Source of the DNA: Amylostereum areolatum
Lineage: Eukaryota; Basidiomycota; Agaricomycetes; Russulales; Stereaceae
Length of the DNA stretch: 64,000 bases
Assembly (NCBI GenBank): GCA_012932865.1
Contig: SAXG01000014.1
Coordinates: forward strand, 332,740-396,739
Direction of reading: 5' to 3'
Shown here: positions 49,441 through 60,900 of the stretch, piece by piece
How the letters are laid out: each line of letters starts with the position of its first letter
How positions within the stretch are numbered: position 1 is the first letter of the stretch
Position numbers and translations under genes: made by a program
The notes under the pieces: generated by a model
The model's database searches: none
What the model saw: the letters and a program-made list of their open reading frames with translations, nothing else
What the model was told of the DNA's origin: nothing

Positions 49441-51007
49441 ATGCCGACCATTCCAACAACCCAACGCGCTGCCGTCATAGTGGAATATGACAAACCTTTG
49501 GAAATACAGTCAGACTATCCTGTCGTCGCACCTTCCGAACTCAAAGCCGGCGAATGTCTTGTCCATCTCACCGTCTCGGGTGTCTGTCATTCGGATGTAC
49601 ATATTCATGCCGGTGCCGCAGGAAAACAGGCGGCCGTCCCGTTCGTAGGCGGACATGAAGGTATAGGAAGGATCGCCGCGCTAGGACCCGGCGTTGTCGA
49701 GGGTGCGTCGTTGAAGGTAGGAGCTAGGGTGGGTGTCAAGTGGATCAAGGATACTTGCGGAAGGTGCGAGCTGTGCAGGACGGGGTATGAATCCTGTGAG
49801 TGAATATCCTCAATTCTTCTTTGGATGCTGGATCGCTTACACCATGATTCAGTCTGTCGAGACTCAAAGACGGCCGGAACCAAAGTTGACGGCACATTCT
49901 GTGAATACACAGTATGGATCTTCGCTGGTCGTCGGGCTCCGGATTCCACGCTGAGTGGGTGTCCAGGTCGTCAATGCGAACCACCTCGTGCCTATCCCAG
50001 ATGGCATCGAGGATCATGTCGCCGCACCGATATTGTGCGCTGTGAGTAGTTTGTGTCGACTCCGAATGGGTTATACACTGAAAGGGATGACAGGGGTTGA
50101 CCGTGTACAGGGGATTGAAGTTGTCGAACACCAAACTTGGTGACTGGGTAGTCATCCCAGGCGCCGGCGGTGGACTTGGTCACCTTGGTAAGCACCTTCT
50201 AGTATAATTGGACCAGCATTCTTACCAGCTCATCAGCCATCCAATATGCGGTCGCTCTGGGACTTCGCGTCCTCGCGATAGGCTAGTCGTATTGCGCACT
50301 TCCGTCATCCCTGATATCCCAGAATTTCGTTTGTACCTACTAGATTCCGGAGAGGTCAAGAAGTCCGTTTGCCTTGGGCTCGGAGCCGAAAAATGGGTTG
50401 ACTTCAAGCATTCCACGGATGTGGTCAAAGATGTGGTTGAAGCCTGCGATGGCCTTGGTCCACATGCTGCACTCATCATACCGCCTATCGTCAGTTGTCG
50501 CATTGGATATTGCATGCCGCAATTACTGATATCTACACAGGGCGCGGCATATGACGACGCGCTACAGTATCTGCGCACAAGCGGGACGCTTGTCATGATC
50601 GGTCTGCCTGACAATTCGTTCAAACTGAAGACTCCTGTTGTGCACTTGATCAGAAAGGTAGGCCGAGATTTCTTGTGCTAGTTCGCGTATCAACCAATAC
50701 CTGACTCAGGGCCTTACTGTCGTCGGGACGTTACTTGGGTATGCAACCTGAAGCACTTGCGTGGAGATCAAGAGCTAAGTAATGGCGGGCTTGACAGAAC
50801 AATGCAGGATGCTATCGAGGCCCTCGACCTCGTTGCGCGCAAGAAGGTCACCCCTCACGTCCAGCTCGGTCGGCTGGTGGATATGAACAAGTGCGTAGGG
50901 TGTTCGGTTCTCAAACCCGATGCTTGGACGCTGACCGTCTTCAATCCAGGATATTCGATGAACTGCACGCAGGGAGGATAGTTGGGCGAACCGTGGTGAA
51001 GCTCTGA
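49441..51007 (+). CDS. Zinc alcohol dehydrogenase, ADH1 family, copy 3
   Basis: More diverged tandem neighbour of copy 2: [54 protein letters not shown] then [75 protein letters not shown] and IVGRTVVKL, TGA at 51005-51007. All zinc ligands are kept. Intron positions match the other copies. The intron at 50282-50343 begins with GC instead of GT, but phase and homology support it. Cofactor-loop and substrate-pocket changes relative to copies 1 and 2 suggest a different preference. Confidence 0.9.
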
Positions 51008-51686
51008 AAATCCAGTTGAACCCATCATACATTGAATTGTACGCGAAATATTGAGGCCGTATTCATGTAGTGTGTGTCACCATGTATGTATCACCTTTCG
51101 ACTTGATTGCTGTTTAATTCAACGCGATACGTTAGTTTGCGTGACCCTTGACTGCATCGGATTCAGGGTAGACTCGAGACACTCAAGATCGGCAACTATT
51201 CGTATATCCTGCACACATGGCCTCCATATGTATAAATCAGGCCGTCCTCCGATGACTGTAACTCACATGCGTGATCCAACCCATCGACACAAGAAGTTTG
51301 TCTCAGCCGCCATTGCCTTCATGCTCTTTCACCGACGGCCATCTTCCCTGGAGCGCTCACTGTACGTACGTAACAGCATATTCGGGTATGAAAGCCATCA
51401 TTCACAGTTGTAAACACCGTATGACAGAGCTAATTTTGGACGTCGGGCAATGAGCGTTTCGGCGTTCGCATCACGCTCTGCATCAAGATCCGTGTCGAGG
51501 ACAAGGAGATAGTTCGTGTCGGCATATTTGGCCATTGATCTTAAGGTTATATAAAAGGCTAGGGGGTCTAGCGTCACTTGCGCTTTTCCTCCCTGCCTCC
51601 TCTTTGCTTGGCCCATCGGTTCTCGACTCGGACGTCCTCCGAGTCCCTTCTCTGTATAGCAATCTCACCTTCTTCCAAGTCTTCTA
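51008..51686. promoter_or_regulatory. Promoter region of the YPQQ-repeat gene
   Basis: No coding support. TATATAAAA at 51548-51556 lies about 130 bp before the ATG at 51687 and is followed by a CT-rich stretch (TTTTCCTCCCTGCCTCC). Confidence 0.6.
51548..51556 (+). promoter_or_regulatory. TATA box of the YPQQ-repeat gene
   Basis: Canonical TATATAAAA followed by a pyrimidine-rich leader, on the same strand as the gene at 51687. Confidence 0.65.
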
Positions 51687-52314
51687 TGTCCGGTTACAAC
51701 AACGACAACAAGGCAGGCTATGGAACTACTCAGACTGCTCAATTCTATCCTCCAGAAGGTGTGTTCTATCGGCGCTCAGGTTGCGGTACAATTTTATTGA
51801 GCTGCTACATCCAGCGCCACCTCCGGCTCCGGGACCGAGCCAGTCATACACCCAACAGAGTTATCCCCAGCAAGCATACCCCCAACAACAACAGGGATAT
51901 CCACAGCAGGGATCCCAACAAGCGTATCCTCAGCAGGGTTACCCTCAACAAGGATACCCTCAACAAGGGTTCCCCCCGCCCCAAGGTTATTATCCCCAAC
52001 AGCCCCCACAATCGTATGGCGGCGGGCAGCCTTACTATCCCCAACCTCCTCCGCAAACAGTCGTTGTGTAAGCGAGACAATTCTCGTCGATTCTACAGTG
52101 CTCATTACCCTCCTTGTAATTTTACAGCCAGCAGCAGACTCGAGGCGGCGGGGATGAAGCTGCCGGGTGCTGCGCGTGTTGTTTAGGTGCAGTTTTGTGC
52201 GGCTGTCTCGAAGGTACGTGATATTTAGTTGTGGACTGATGATCTTCAATACTCATGATCTGCCCCATCACACCAGGAATATGCATAGAAGCATGTTGTG
52301 ACGCTATCTTCTGA
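51687..52314 (+). CDS. YPQQ-repeat protein with Cys-rich (CYSTM-like) tail
   Basis: Four exons join in phase: [20 protein letters not shown]..., a repeat exon ([17 protein letters not shown]...), [18 protein letters not shown]... and [11 protein letters not shown]. The tail [11 protein letters not shown] with nine Cys in about 30 residues resembles the CYSTM module of small tail-anchored stress/metal-tolerance proteins, where palmitoylation is likely. The Gln/Pro/Tyr repeat is low complexity. About 145 residues, no signal peptide. The strong TATA box suggests regulated, high expression. The function is not established. Confidence 0.75.
51855..51975. repeat. Coding repeat (YPQQ units) in the CYSTM-like gene
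   Basis: Tandem imperfect 12-15 nt units of the type TATCCCCAACAA encode YPQQ-like motifs. Lengths keep the frame. Confidence 0.65.
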
Positions 52315-52646
52315 GCGCCCCAGAGGCTGAAATACCCTTTCTACCTCTCGCTGTTGACAGCCTGAGTGCTTTGGATACTATGAGTCTGTGATGATGCTAT
52401 GCATTTCTCCGTGGTTCAGAAATCATAAACTACGCCTTCTTATTATTATCTTCAACTTCCACATGATTGTTTCTTAGACCCACACCTCGAAACTTGGAGC
52501 TTGGATATGGGCGCGTACCGAATTCGAGGTCACGCTTTTCAGTCTCGCACGCACGTGAGCGCGCCGCGTCAACGCCCGCCGCGCCCGCGTTTCTCAACTC
52601 TGCCCTCAACCTCGAGCATCGCCTCGAGCAGCGTCCGCCGTTTGCC
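52315..52646. other. Intergenic, promoter of the 52647 gene
   Basis: No coding support. The upstream ORFs starting at 52467 and 52501 lie in other frames. Confidence 0.45.
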
Positions 52647-54526
52647 ATGGACGTCAATCTTCTATCTGCTGCTCTTGATGCGCTCAACATCTCCTCAGAC
52701 GCGGCGGCGGGACGTACGCCGACCCTGGAAAAGCCTGACAACAGCGAGGGTGTTCAAGGTGTCTTGGTACGCATTCGCCGAGTGTATGCTGGTCACTTTC
52801 GCTTACACGTCTCAATGCTGAACATAGACCCCTTCTCAAGTTGCTCAGACGGCATTGACCGTACAGATCGAGAGGATGCGTCTCTCGGAGGCATTGTTGG
52901 CAAGGGATACCGTTGTCCAGTACCTGTCCACCGCTTGCAAATCCATCGAAGAGAAGACCGCGACCATCGAAAACCTTCAAAGGGAGAAGCGGGAGCTCCA
53001 GGAGAAGCTGGCTGACTGGGAAAACCATGATGGTGGTTCGACTCTCGAGGGCCTCAAGGTGAAGATGGAGGAGTTGAAGGCGACCATAAAGACGTTGCAA
53101 GAGGAGCTCCGGGTAGCCAACGAGAAGCTGAACACGGACAGGTCTTCAAATTATGATGATGTCGAGCAAGCGTTCAGCGGCCAGAACCTGTTTCTTCCTG
53201 TACGTGCGCTTGTTTCTTCGACAATCAGCCATTTACGACGATGGCATACTCTAGATGGCTCCGTTGTCGCGCCAAAAGACTCCGGACAGAAGTACGCAAC
53301 TCGCTCGACAGGAGGCGCTTCGCGCACTCCGAGAGGCAACATGGAGTAATCCCTCTCGTCTTCCGTCCCCTGGAGGGGTCTCCAGAGGCCCTGCTTCTCC
53401 AAGTACCGGAGTTTATGATCGCAGTGCTGACATTTCGGTACGCGAGCCTCGTATACCATCTTTTCATCCCCCTTACGTCAAGTATGTGCTAGGTTGCGGG
53501 AGCGTCCTCGGATATCGAACCTGAGGAGTCGATCAAGGCGAGGCATGCCATCCTTGGGTCTCTTCCAATACCTTCAGAAATACCCTCGGATGTCCTCAAA
53601 CCTATCATTCTCCCTCCGTCCTTGACCATCCACGAGCTCCTGTCCAACGCTTCCGGGGTAAGTGCTATTCATACCGTTTTCTTGCCGGTCTGACTCCCGA
53701 ATCTGCAGCTCCTCAAATCGTCGTAAGCGTCCTCATACGCTGTATCTATCGATCCTGATTTTTTGCCAGACTCTCGAACTACCGCGTGCTGCAGGAGCTA
53801 ACCACTCATTGGTGTCCTGAGCGTGAAGAACACGGATATTTCCTCGCCCCGCTTTTCAAGTGCAATACGAACCCCCGTGTAGCTACTGCCCATCGCTGGG
53901 CGATGGGCGACGTTATCGGCAAGATGATCAAGCCAACAGGTGCGTGCACCCACGCTTGAGTTAGAATCTACTGATCCCTCCCAGAATGTTTTTACAACAA
54001 GGACGGAAAATGGTACTACGCTGGCGTGTACAAAGCCATTCGCCTTGACGACCTTACCACTAACGAATGGGAGCAACTTTCCACCGAGGTTTGTTCTCTC
54101 TAGCCCGCTTATATGTCGCTGCACAACCCCTCTCTCTTTGATGCCTTGTCGCAGACAACTCAAACCCTGATCAAGGAGACCCTCGCCGGCCGCAAGAATG
54201 TCTCTCCCCAGAACATCTATGAAACGACCCAACTCTACGCTGCTGGCGCATTGAAGGTGGCCTGTGTCGGCTTGCAGTGCATCGGCTTCAACAATACTCT
54301 CTACCACGCAGTACTGGAGCAGGCGGCCAAGAGCACCATGCAAAGCGGGAGGTACCGGACACCATTCGGGGCTGGGAGCAATGCCAACGCCAATATAAAC
54401 CCGAACCCAACTCTGAACTGGAAGCCGGGTGCGATGGCCCTTACGGCGCCGGCGACTTCTTCATTCTTTGCGCTTTCTGGACCTGGAGGCTCGCCCATGG
54501 ATCCAGGACAAGGTCTCGGCAAATGA
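52647..54526 (+). CDS. Coiled-coil protein with DUF6697-like C-terminal domain
   Basis: Basidiomycete protein of unknown function. Starts MDVNLLSAALDALNISSDA. After an intron (GTACGC...CATAG) comes a long coiled coil (LTVQIERMRLSEALLARDT, ENLQREKRELQEKLADWENH, EELKATIKTLQEELRVANEK), a Ser/Pro-rich linker, and LPPSLTIHELLSNASG. The folded C-terminal domain reads HWCPEREEHGYFLAPLFKC, RWAMGDVIGKMIKPTECFYN, KDGKWYYAGVYKAIRLDDL, TLIKETLAGRKNVSPQNIYE and AGALKVACVGLQCIGFN. This last part matches what I recall as DUF6697. About 480 residues. The stop is TGA at 54524-54526. Junctions I checked keep phase. Confidence 0.78.
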
Positions 54527-55191
54527 ACACTGTAGCATGCTTCTATCCTATGGCCAAATGGACGCGTCTTCCCTCCTACCTCCTTCTGTAACTATCCGCC
54601 TACATGTCTCACGTATACCCGCCCCACCACTGTACGGCTCATCGCATTCGGATCGAACATTCATGTACACCACACTACTCCATCTCCGCACTGGCATTGA
54701 CGACTCTGACAACACTGTAACGCCTCACGATTCCACGATCCCATTCTCTCAGCACTGTTCACCTGGATGTTCATAGGATGTCTCACTTACATATCACTCA
54801 CTATGAAACGTGTATTTCGGCCATGTTGCCGCTCTCTCCAACTTATGGAGTGGACGTACACTGGCCTGAGCGACATGTACAATCCATATTATGGATTCGC
54901 CAACCGACAGCTATGTTTCATCACTTATACGGAGCGTAGGGTGCGATCCGAGAGTGCGAATTGCTGGACTTTCCATTGAATACCCCTCCGTTAGAATTCC
55001 GAACTTCCTACCATCATTTAGATATATATTGGGTGTTCCATACACAGTGTCTCTTGTCCGTAAGCTACCTAATATACGCTCGTACAATGTATATGCAAGT
55101 AGAGTTTCAAGTCCGTCTGGAAGAGAAATAGGTGGGACAAAACGTAGCGTAAATTATCCAAGTTCCGTAAATGAGTGCTTCCTCTGCATCT
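54527..55191. other. Intergenic between convergent genes
   Basis: 3' flanks of the coiled-coil gene (plus) and the DH-PH block (minus). No coding support. Confidence 0.5.
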
Positions 55192-57652
55192 TACACGCGT
55201 GTCGACTTGCGCGACGCCGCCCTACGATCTGCCTCCCGACTCTTGCGCCCGGCAATGTCGATCTCCGCCATCCAGAGATGACATTCGCGCGCCGAGGGTG
55301 CGCGCAATGCGATGGTGTCCCCTCCACGCGGAAAAGCAGTGGCCACCGAAAACGTGAGGTCGTCTAGACCATATCACCAGTCAGTTCGGCAGGCAATAGT
55401 AGCGTAAGGTGGAAGGGAAAGGAGACTGACCTCGCCCCTCTTTGACTTGAGCCTCCGAAAGATGTATAGGCTGAATCGAGCATAAAGACGAGAATGGGAC
55501 AAGACGAGAAAATACGCACAACGCGGTAGAGAGACTTCGCGTGTTCGTCCGTAAGAATGAATATGTCATTGCAGAGGACAGCGTGAAGTTTCCTGTTGCT
55601 CTTCGCCTTGAACAAGACGCCCTCTTTGATCAATTTTCGTTCACCCAGATGTCTCGTTGGGGCCGTAAGATCCAGCCGTCTGTAGTCGATGTTAAACCAG
55701 ACAAACAGAGATGATCAATATTAAAGCTCACCCATGACCAATCCACAGGTCTTGCGACAGGTGCTTGAGACGTTCTCGGCCTTCCTGGGTGCGAATCGCT
55801 TCGTTGATGTTACCCAAAATCTTTTCCGCTGTCTGCAGTGCATGTTCGGTCATCTGGCGATCCTCATCCGGCTCTGTGTAATGCAGAATCTGCATCGTGT
55901 GGTAGGGTAAGGAGAAACTTCGACAGTATAAGTGTTACTGACCTGCTTGATCAATAGTGGATATCGCGTGATTCGCTGCACTGTAGGTAATGTAAGGGAG
56001 GGCAGTAGGAGACCTGCAATTCACATACTAGGGACAAGAAGATAGCTGGAGAGATCTAGGTTTCGGACGGCAGGTTCGTCCCGCAGATGCTAAACGTGCT
56101 TCAGTTGGTCGGCAGAGGCAAGAGGTTAGAGTATTCGACGGACCTGGAGGTGAAGGGCAAGGTCTGATTGAGATTCACGAAGAGACTGAAGGACCTTGAT
56201 CGCATTGCCCTGGTTGGTGCAGTATTCCTGTGGATGGGCAAGCATCACGACACGGAATGTAACTGCGGGTGTCGTGATCGGACTCACCCTATAGATTTTC
56301 ATATTCTGAAGATTACTATCGAGAAGATCCCCAATACGGTCGATGTACAAGCGACAATCGCGCTGCCGCTCCTCCAGGGAGCTCAAGAATGTCTAGGAAG
56401 TCATCAAGCCTAAGTCTTTACAAGACTCAGCCTGAGTACTCACCGTATTGGTAAGCAAGATATCTTCTACATTAGCGAAGATGACCGTGATAGCCTTGGG
56501 CTCGAGCTTATCTAGAAGGTTGCCGTAGAACACCTATGACCGTACGTTAAAAGCCTCGACCAGAAAAGAAGTGAGAAAAGAAGGGCTACTTCGACGATAA
56601 GCTGCAAGTCACGGACATATGCCGCTTCTGTCGCGATGAACTCGAAGATGGCCTGTACCTCCATCAGCAGGTAAATCCTCAAGTGTAAATCGAGGGTAGC
56701 CTACCTCCTGGCGTTTGCGTTCACGTTCTGGTAAGCCTTCCAGCGCTGACTTGTCCACAATACTGCTCCACGACTTGTCAAAAAAATGAAGTGAGTGTAA
56801 TGCTTCACTGCACGACAAACCGGTGCTCACCAGCCCGAACGATGGATCTGACTCCCTCCCCACAGGCGTCCTCGACTCTTCTCCGGCTCCCGCTCCGCCA
56901 ATAGGACCTGAAATAGGACCTGAAATGACAGGGAAAACCCTTCTCTCGCCATCTGTACCCGGCGTCCGACTCCTCCCCAACAGGTGTCCCAAAAACCCTG
57001 AATACCTCCCTTCTGAATTGGCACTTTCCCTGTCAAATGACTTGCTAGGTGTAAGAGACGACGCGGGCGAGGGCGGGACGGGGCCGTGCCCGCTGTCGAA
57101 CGATGCCATCGAGAGCCTGTTGCTAGCGCTGTCGCTTCCCTGCAGCTTGAACGCCTCGTACCGGTCGAACGCATCATCCAAGCGGAGGATCGACTCGCCG
57201 TCGGCCACGTCGTGGTCGGGGACTGCTGGCAAAGACTTGTTTGGATCTGCCGTCAACGAGGCCGTGCTCGTCTGTCGTCTAGGTGCGGGAACCACAGGAG
57301 GTGGACGACGAGGCTTTGTTGCCGCTGCCCGCAATGACCTGTTACGTCTCACAGGCCTCGGCGGCGGCCTCCTTTCGTCTTGCTTGATGATGAGCCCCGC
57401 AGCCTCCATGACCATCTTGCGCTCCATCGCCCGCGCCTCCCGTTCCAGTTTTCTTTCCTCCTCGGTCTGCTGCTGCTCGTGGTCAGTATCCTCGTCCGTG
57501 TCTGAGTCAGAGAAGGAGTGGTAGTCGGTGTCGCTGGCGTCCATGTCGCTATCATTGTCGATACTGCTGAGAGACCTCTGGTCAGAGGAAGAAAGGAGCG
57601 TGAGAGCGCTCGATCCTGCACTAGAATCGATGTTCATGGACCCCCCCTCCAT
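55192..57652 (-). CDS. DH-PH (RhoGEF) block, probably 3' part of an intersectin gene
   Basis: Rho/Cdc42 guanine-nucleotide exchange module. It begins with an acidic, disordered region (MEGGSMNIDSSAGSS..., DTDYHSFSDSDTDEDTD), a Pro-rich part, then small exons of the DH domain: SSIVDKSALEGLPERERKRQ, VFYGNLLDKLEPKAITVIF, DCRLYIDRIGDLLDSNLQNM, EYCTNQGNAIKVLQSLRES, PMQRITRYPLLIKQ-like HAVQRITRYPLLIKQ, and ILHYTEPDEDRQMTEHAL. The PH domain follows (ERKLIKEGVLFKAKSNRKLH, LCNDIFILTDEHAKSLYRV, PIHLSEAQVKEGR, DDLTFSVATAFPRGGD, ECHLWMAEIDIAGR), stop TAA 55192-55194. An open, in-frame stretch (DGAPPLSSSTSTPAAQEVL...) precedes the first Met back to an acceptor at 57745, so this may not be a separate gene but the end of 57948-62196. 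Confidence 0.85.
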
Positions 57653-57744
57653 TCCAGTTTGATGCGACGGTGGCCGGGGCGTGTCGGGAAGGACTTCTTG
57701 CGCTGCCGGCGTCGAAGTCGACGACGAAAGGGGAGGGGCGCCAT

Positions 57745-57952
57745 CTACGCACGCAGAAAAAATGTCAAAAATAATGTCACATCCAACCGTTCACGAGTGC
57801 GAGAAGAGGGAGGAGAATAACCAGAAAGTTCGTATTGAGTACATGCATGGAAAAGAAAAGGGGGGGGGGAAAGAAAGATATTTTAGCCTATATTCCAACC
57901 AAACGCGATGTGAAAACGAGGACGCCAAGCAAAGGTGGGGGGATCGACTAAC
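57745..57952 (-). other. Candidate isoform-switch intron joining EH/SH3 and DH/PH blocks
   Basis: On the minus strand GAGG is followed by the donor GTTAGT at 57952. The TAG stop of the upstream ORF (57948-57950) overlaps this donor. After a long pyrimidine-rich stretch (C run near 57863-57872) the acceptor is GTGCGTAG (57745-57746). Splicing joins LELVE-D-GAPPLSSS in phase with the DH-PH frame. At 208 nt it is longer than its neighbours. Retention would end the protein at LELVEG. Confidence 0.6.
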
Positions 57953-60900
57953 CCTCGACGAGTTCTAGATACGCGGCCGGAACGATGAACACCACACCTC
58001 CTTGCTCCGCCTTCCACCAGTCGCTCTCGGACCTGTCCACGATGGAGAGGACGTCACCTTCGGCAAAGGGCAGCTCGTCCGCGCTTGCACCTGTGTACGC
58101 GTACAATGCCTTGGCCTTGACTGTGCCATCTTTTTTAGTACGTTATACCAAACAGTAACAGAAAGCAGGCATACCGATGTCCATGATTTGCACGTAAGTC
58201 TTGGGGAAGAAGCCGGACTTGCCATCTCGAACGATAGTTCCATGCCACCAATCCCCACCCGACTTCGAAGGATGAGCTGTGAGAATAAGATTCTCGCCAA
58301 AGGCTACCAACAAACGAGCATGGTGAGTTCCAACCCACGCGAAGAACGCCAATGACTCACAAAGATCCTCCGCTCGCTGGCCTTCGTACGCATACAACGA
58401 GCGCACACGATACTCTGTCGAACACATGTCAATGTCGGCCGTGTCATCAGAAGGAGAGAACATTGAACTCACCAGTCGCCTTGTCAACATCCTCCAAAGG
58501 ATCGCTCTCCTCCACCTGAATGGATGGAACAGGACCCGCATGGCGCGTATCCTCATCCTCGTCCTCTTCCCTCGTGGACGCGAGACCACTCGGTTCCCTG
58601 CTCACCGCGCCGTGATCCGCGGCTAGGCCAGCGTACCAATCGACCGACTGTCTGTTGCTGTTCTTAGAGTCGTCGTTCGCCAGCGGGGGTGCAACAGGTG
58701 TAGCCACAGGTGGAGAGGGCGGACGGACGGAAGTGTTGATGTGAGCGGGGGGTGCAACATCACCAATGACCTTACCCGACACAGGGGCGGAGCTCCGATC
58801 ATTCGTGACTGCCTTCCGAAGACGTGCGCCGCCTTGAATCGCCGAAAGCAGTGCGCTACGACCACCGGAAGAGGCAGGAGCAGCAATAGCAGTAGGCGGG
58901 GGAGGCGGGCCAGGTGCGGGCGGGGGAGGCGGCGGTGCCGGGGCAGGAGGAGCCCCACCATCAAACATCATAGGAGGTGCGGAGGGAGGCGGAGGCGGAG
59001 GGGTGGGGGTCGAAAACGTTGATGCCTTCGGCGTGGTGTTGGAAGCACCAGCAGCGGACTGAGGCCGAGCCGGCGGAAGGATGCTTCCAAACAGCTGTTG
59101 CGCGAGCTTATTGCGGGTGTCGCGGGACGAATCAAGCTCGTCATCGCTGCTATCATCATCATCTTTCTCCTGACCCCAGTCGTCCTCGCTGTCTCCGGAG
59201 GGCGCTGTGTTGTATGAACCACGAGGCGCAGGGCTCTGCGACGTCACAACGGGCGGCGGCGGCGGCGGCGGCGGCGTAGGGGTAGCCTGGGTCTTGAAGA
59301 AGGGGTTGTTGCCTCCGTTAGCAACAGGGGCAGGAGGAGTAGCCGGAGCATCACCGCCCATAAGACGGTTGAAGGGATTATGTGACCCCTTTTCGGAGGC
59401 AGCAGGAGGTGCGCTGGGCGGTGGAGGGGGAGGTGTAGGAGCGACAGCAGGCGGGGGCGGCGCAGGAGGAGGGACGCTTTGTGCCCGAAGCCTTTCTTCT
59501 TCCGCTTGTCTGCGTTTCTCTTCTTCCATCTTACGTTCTTCCTCCCTCCTCCTAGCATCCTCATCCCTGCGCTTCTTGAAATCGTCTTCCCGCTTCCGAT
59601 CCTCTTCTTCCTCTTGCTCGAGCCGTCGAAGACGCTCTAGACGCTCTTCCCTCTGCTTGCGCAACGCCTCTTCGCGCTCACGGAGGCGTTCTTCTTCAGG
59701 ATCGACTACAGGTGCAGGCGGAGGAGGCGCGGGCGCGGGAGGGGCGGCACGGGGTGCAGGGGGAGCAGGTGGTTGAGAGCGAGCGGCGACAGGTGGAGGT
59801 TGCTTCAGCACACCGCGAGGCGGAGGCGGGGCGGGAGCACGAGCCTTGGGTGGCGGAGGTGCAGCCTTAGGAGCCACAGGTGCCGCCTTCGGGGCAGGCG
59901 GAGCTGGCGGGGCGGGGGTCGAAGGGCTTCGGCCGTCCTTGATCGCCTTCTCGCCCTCCAGCCTTTCGCGCCGCGCCCGCTCTCGCTCTTCAGCAGCCTT
60001 CTCCGCTGCTTGTGCCTTCTCCTCTGCCTCGCGTCGTTCCTGCGCAAGCCGATCCCCGACGGAGGTGTCGACCGTCGGGCTGGAGGCTGCGCTCGGCGGA
60101 GGCGCTACCCCAAGGGCGGCCATGCGTTCCGCGAGACGGCGTTGGGCCTCTGCCTTGATGAAGGCCTGTCTCTCTGCGGGCGTCATATTCTTGGTTTGAG
60201 GAGCAGGCGATGCGGTGGGGGCGGGAGGTGGGGGCTTGGCCAAGCTACTGGATGGCGCAGGCGGTGGAGGAGGTGGAGGAGAGCGAACAGCAGGAGGACT
60301 CCGAGGACGATCGTAGTCGCGTGAGCGGTCGGGAGAGCGGTCGCGGTACGAGCGATCTCTGTCATAGTCTCGAGGACGATCATAATCTCGGTCGCGATCC
60401 CGGTCACGTCCACTGTCCCTATCCCTATCCCTATCCCTGTCACGATCGTAGCTCCCATACCGGTCGCGGTCCTCATTGCGGGAGTAGCTGCGATATCCTC
60501 CACGGTCGCTGTCGTGATCGTCGTACCGGCCGAACCTGTCATTGCGACGGTCACGCTCGCGATCGCGTTCCCGCTTCTCCCGTTCTTTGCGTTCTTTGCG
60601 CTCCTCCAGTTTCCGCTCGACCTCGGGGACGCGTTCGTGAAGGAGTTTAAGAAGTTCGCGTTCGAGGCGCCGTCGCTCCTCATCGCTACTGGAAGAACGT
60701 GGCCCAGTACTGACGTAGTCGAGGTCTTCCTGGACGCGCTTCACCCGCCAACGTAGGTCGCTCATTTCCCGGTCTAGAGCCTCGTCCTCGGCGGTACGGC
60801 TGGCGTTCTCATCCGCGACGGAGTCTAATCTGTTGGCTGTGGTCTCCAATTGACGACGCAAGTCCTTGAGATCGGAAGACGGGTTGTCGCGGTCGTTATT

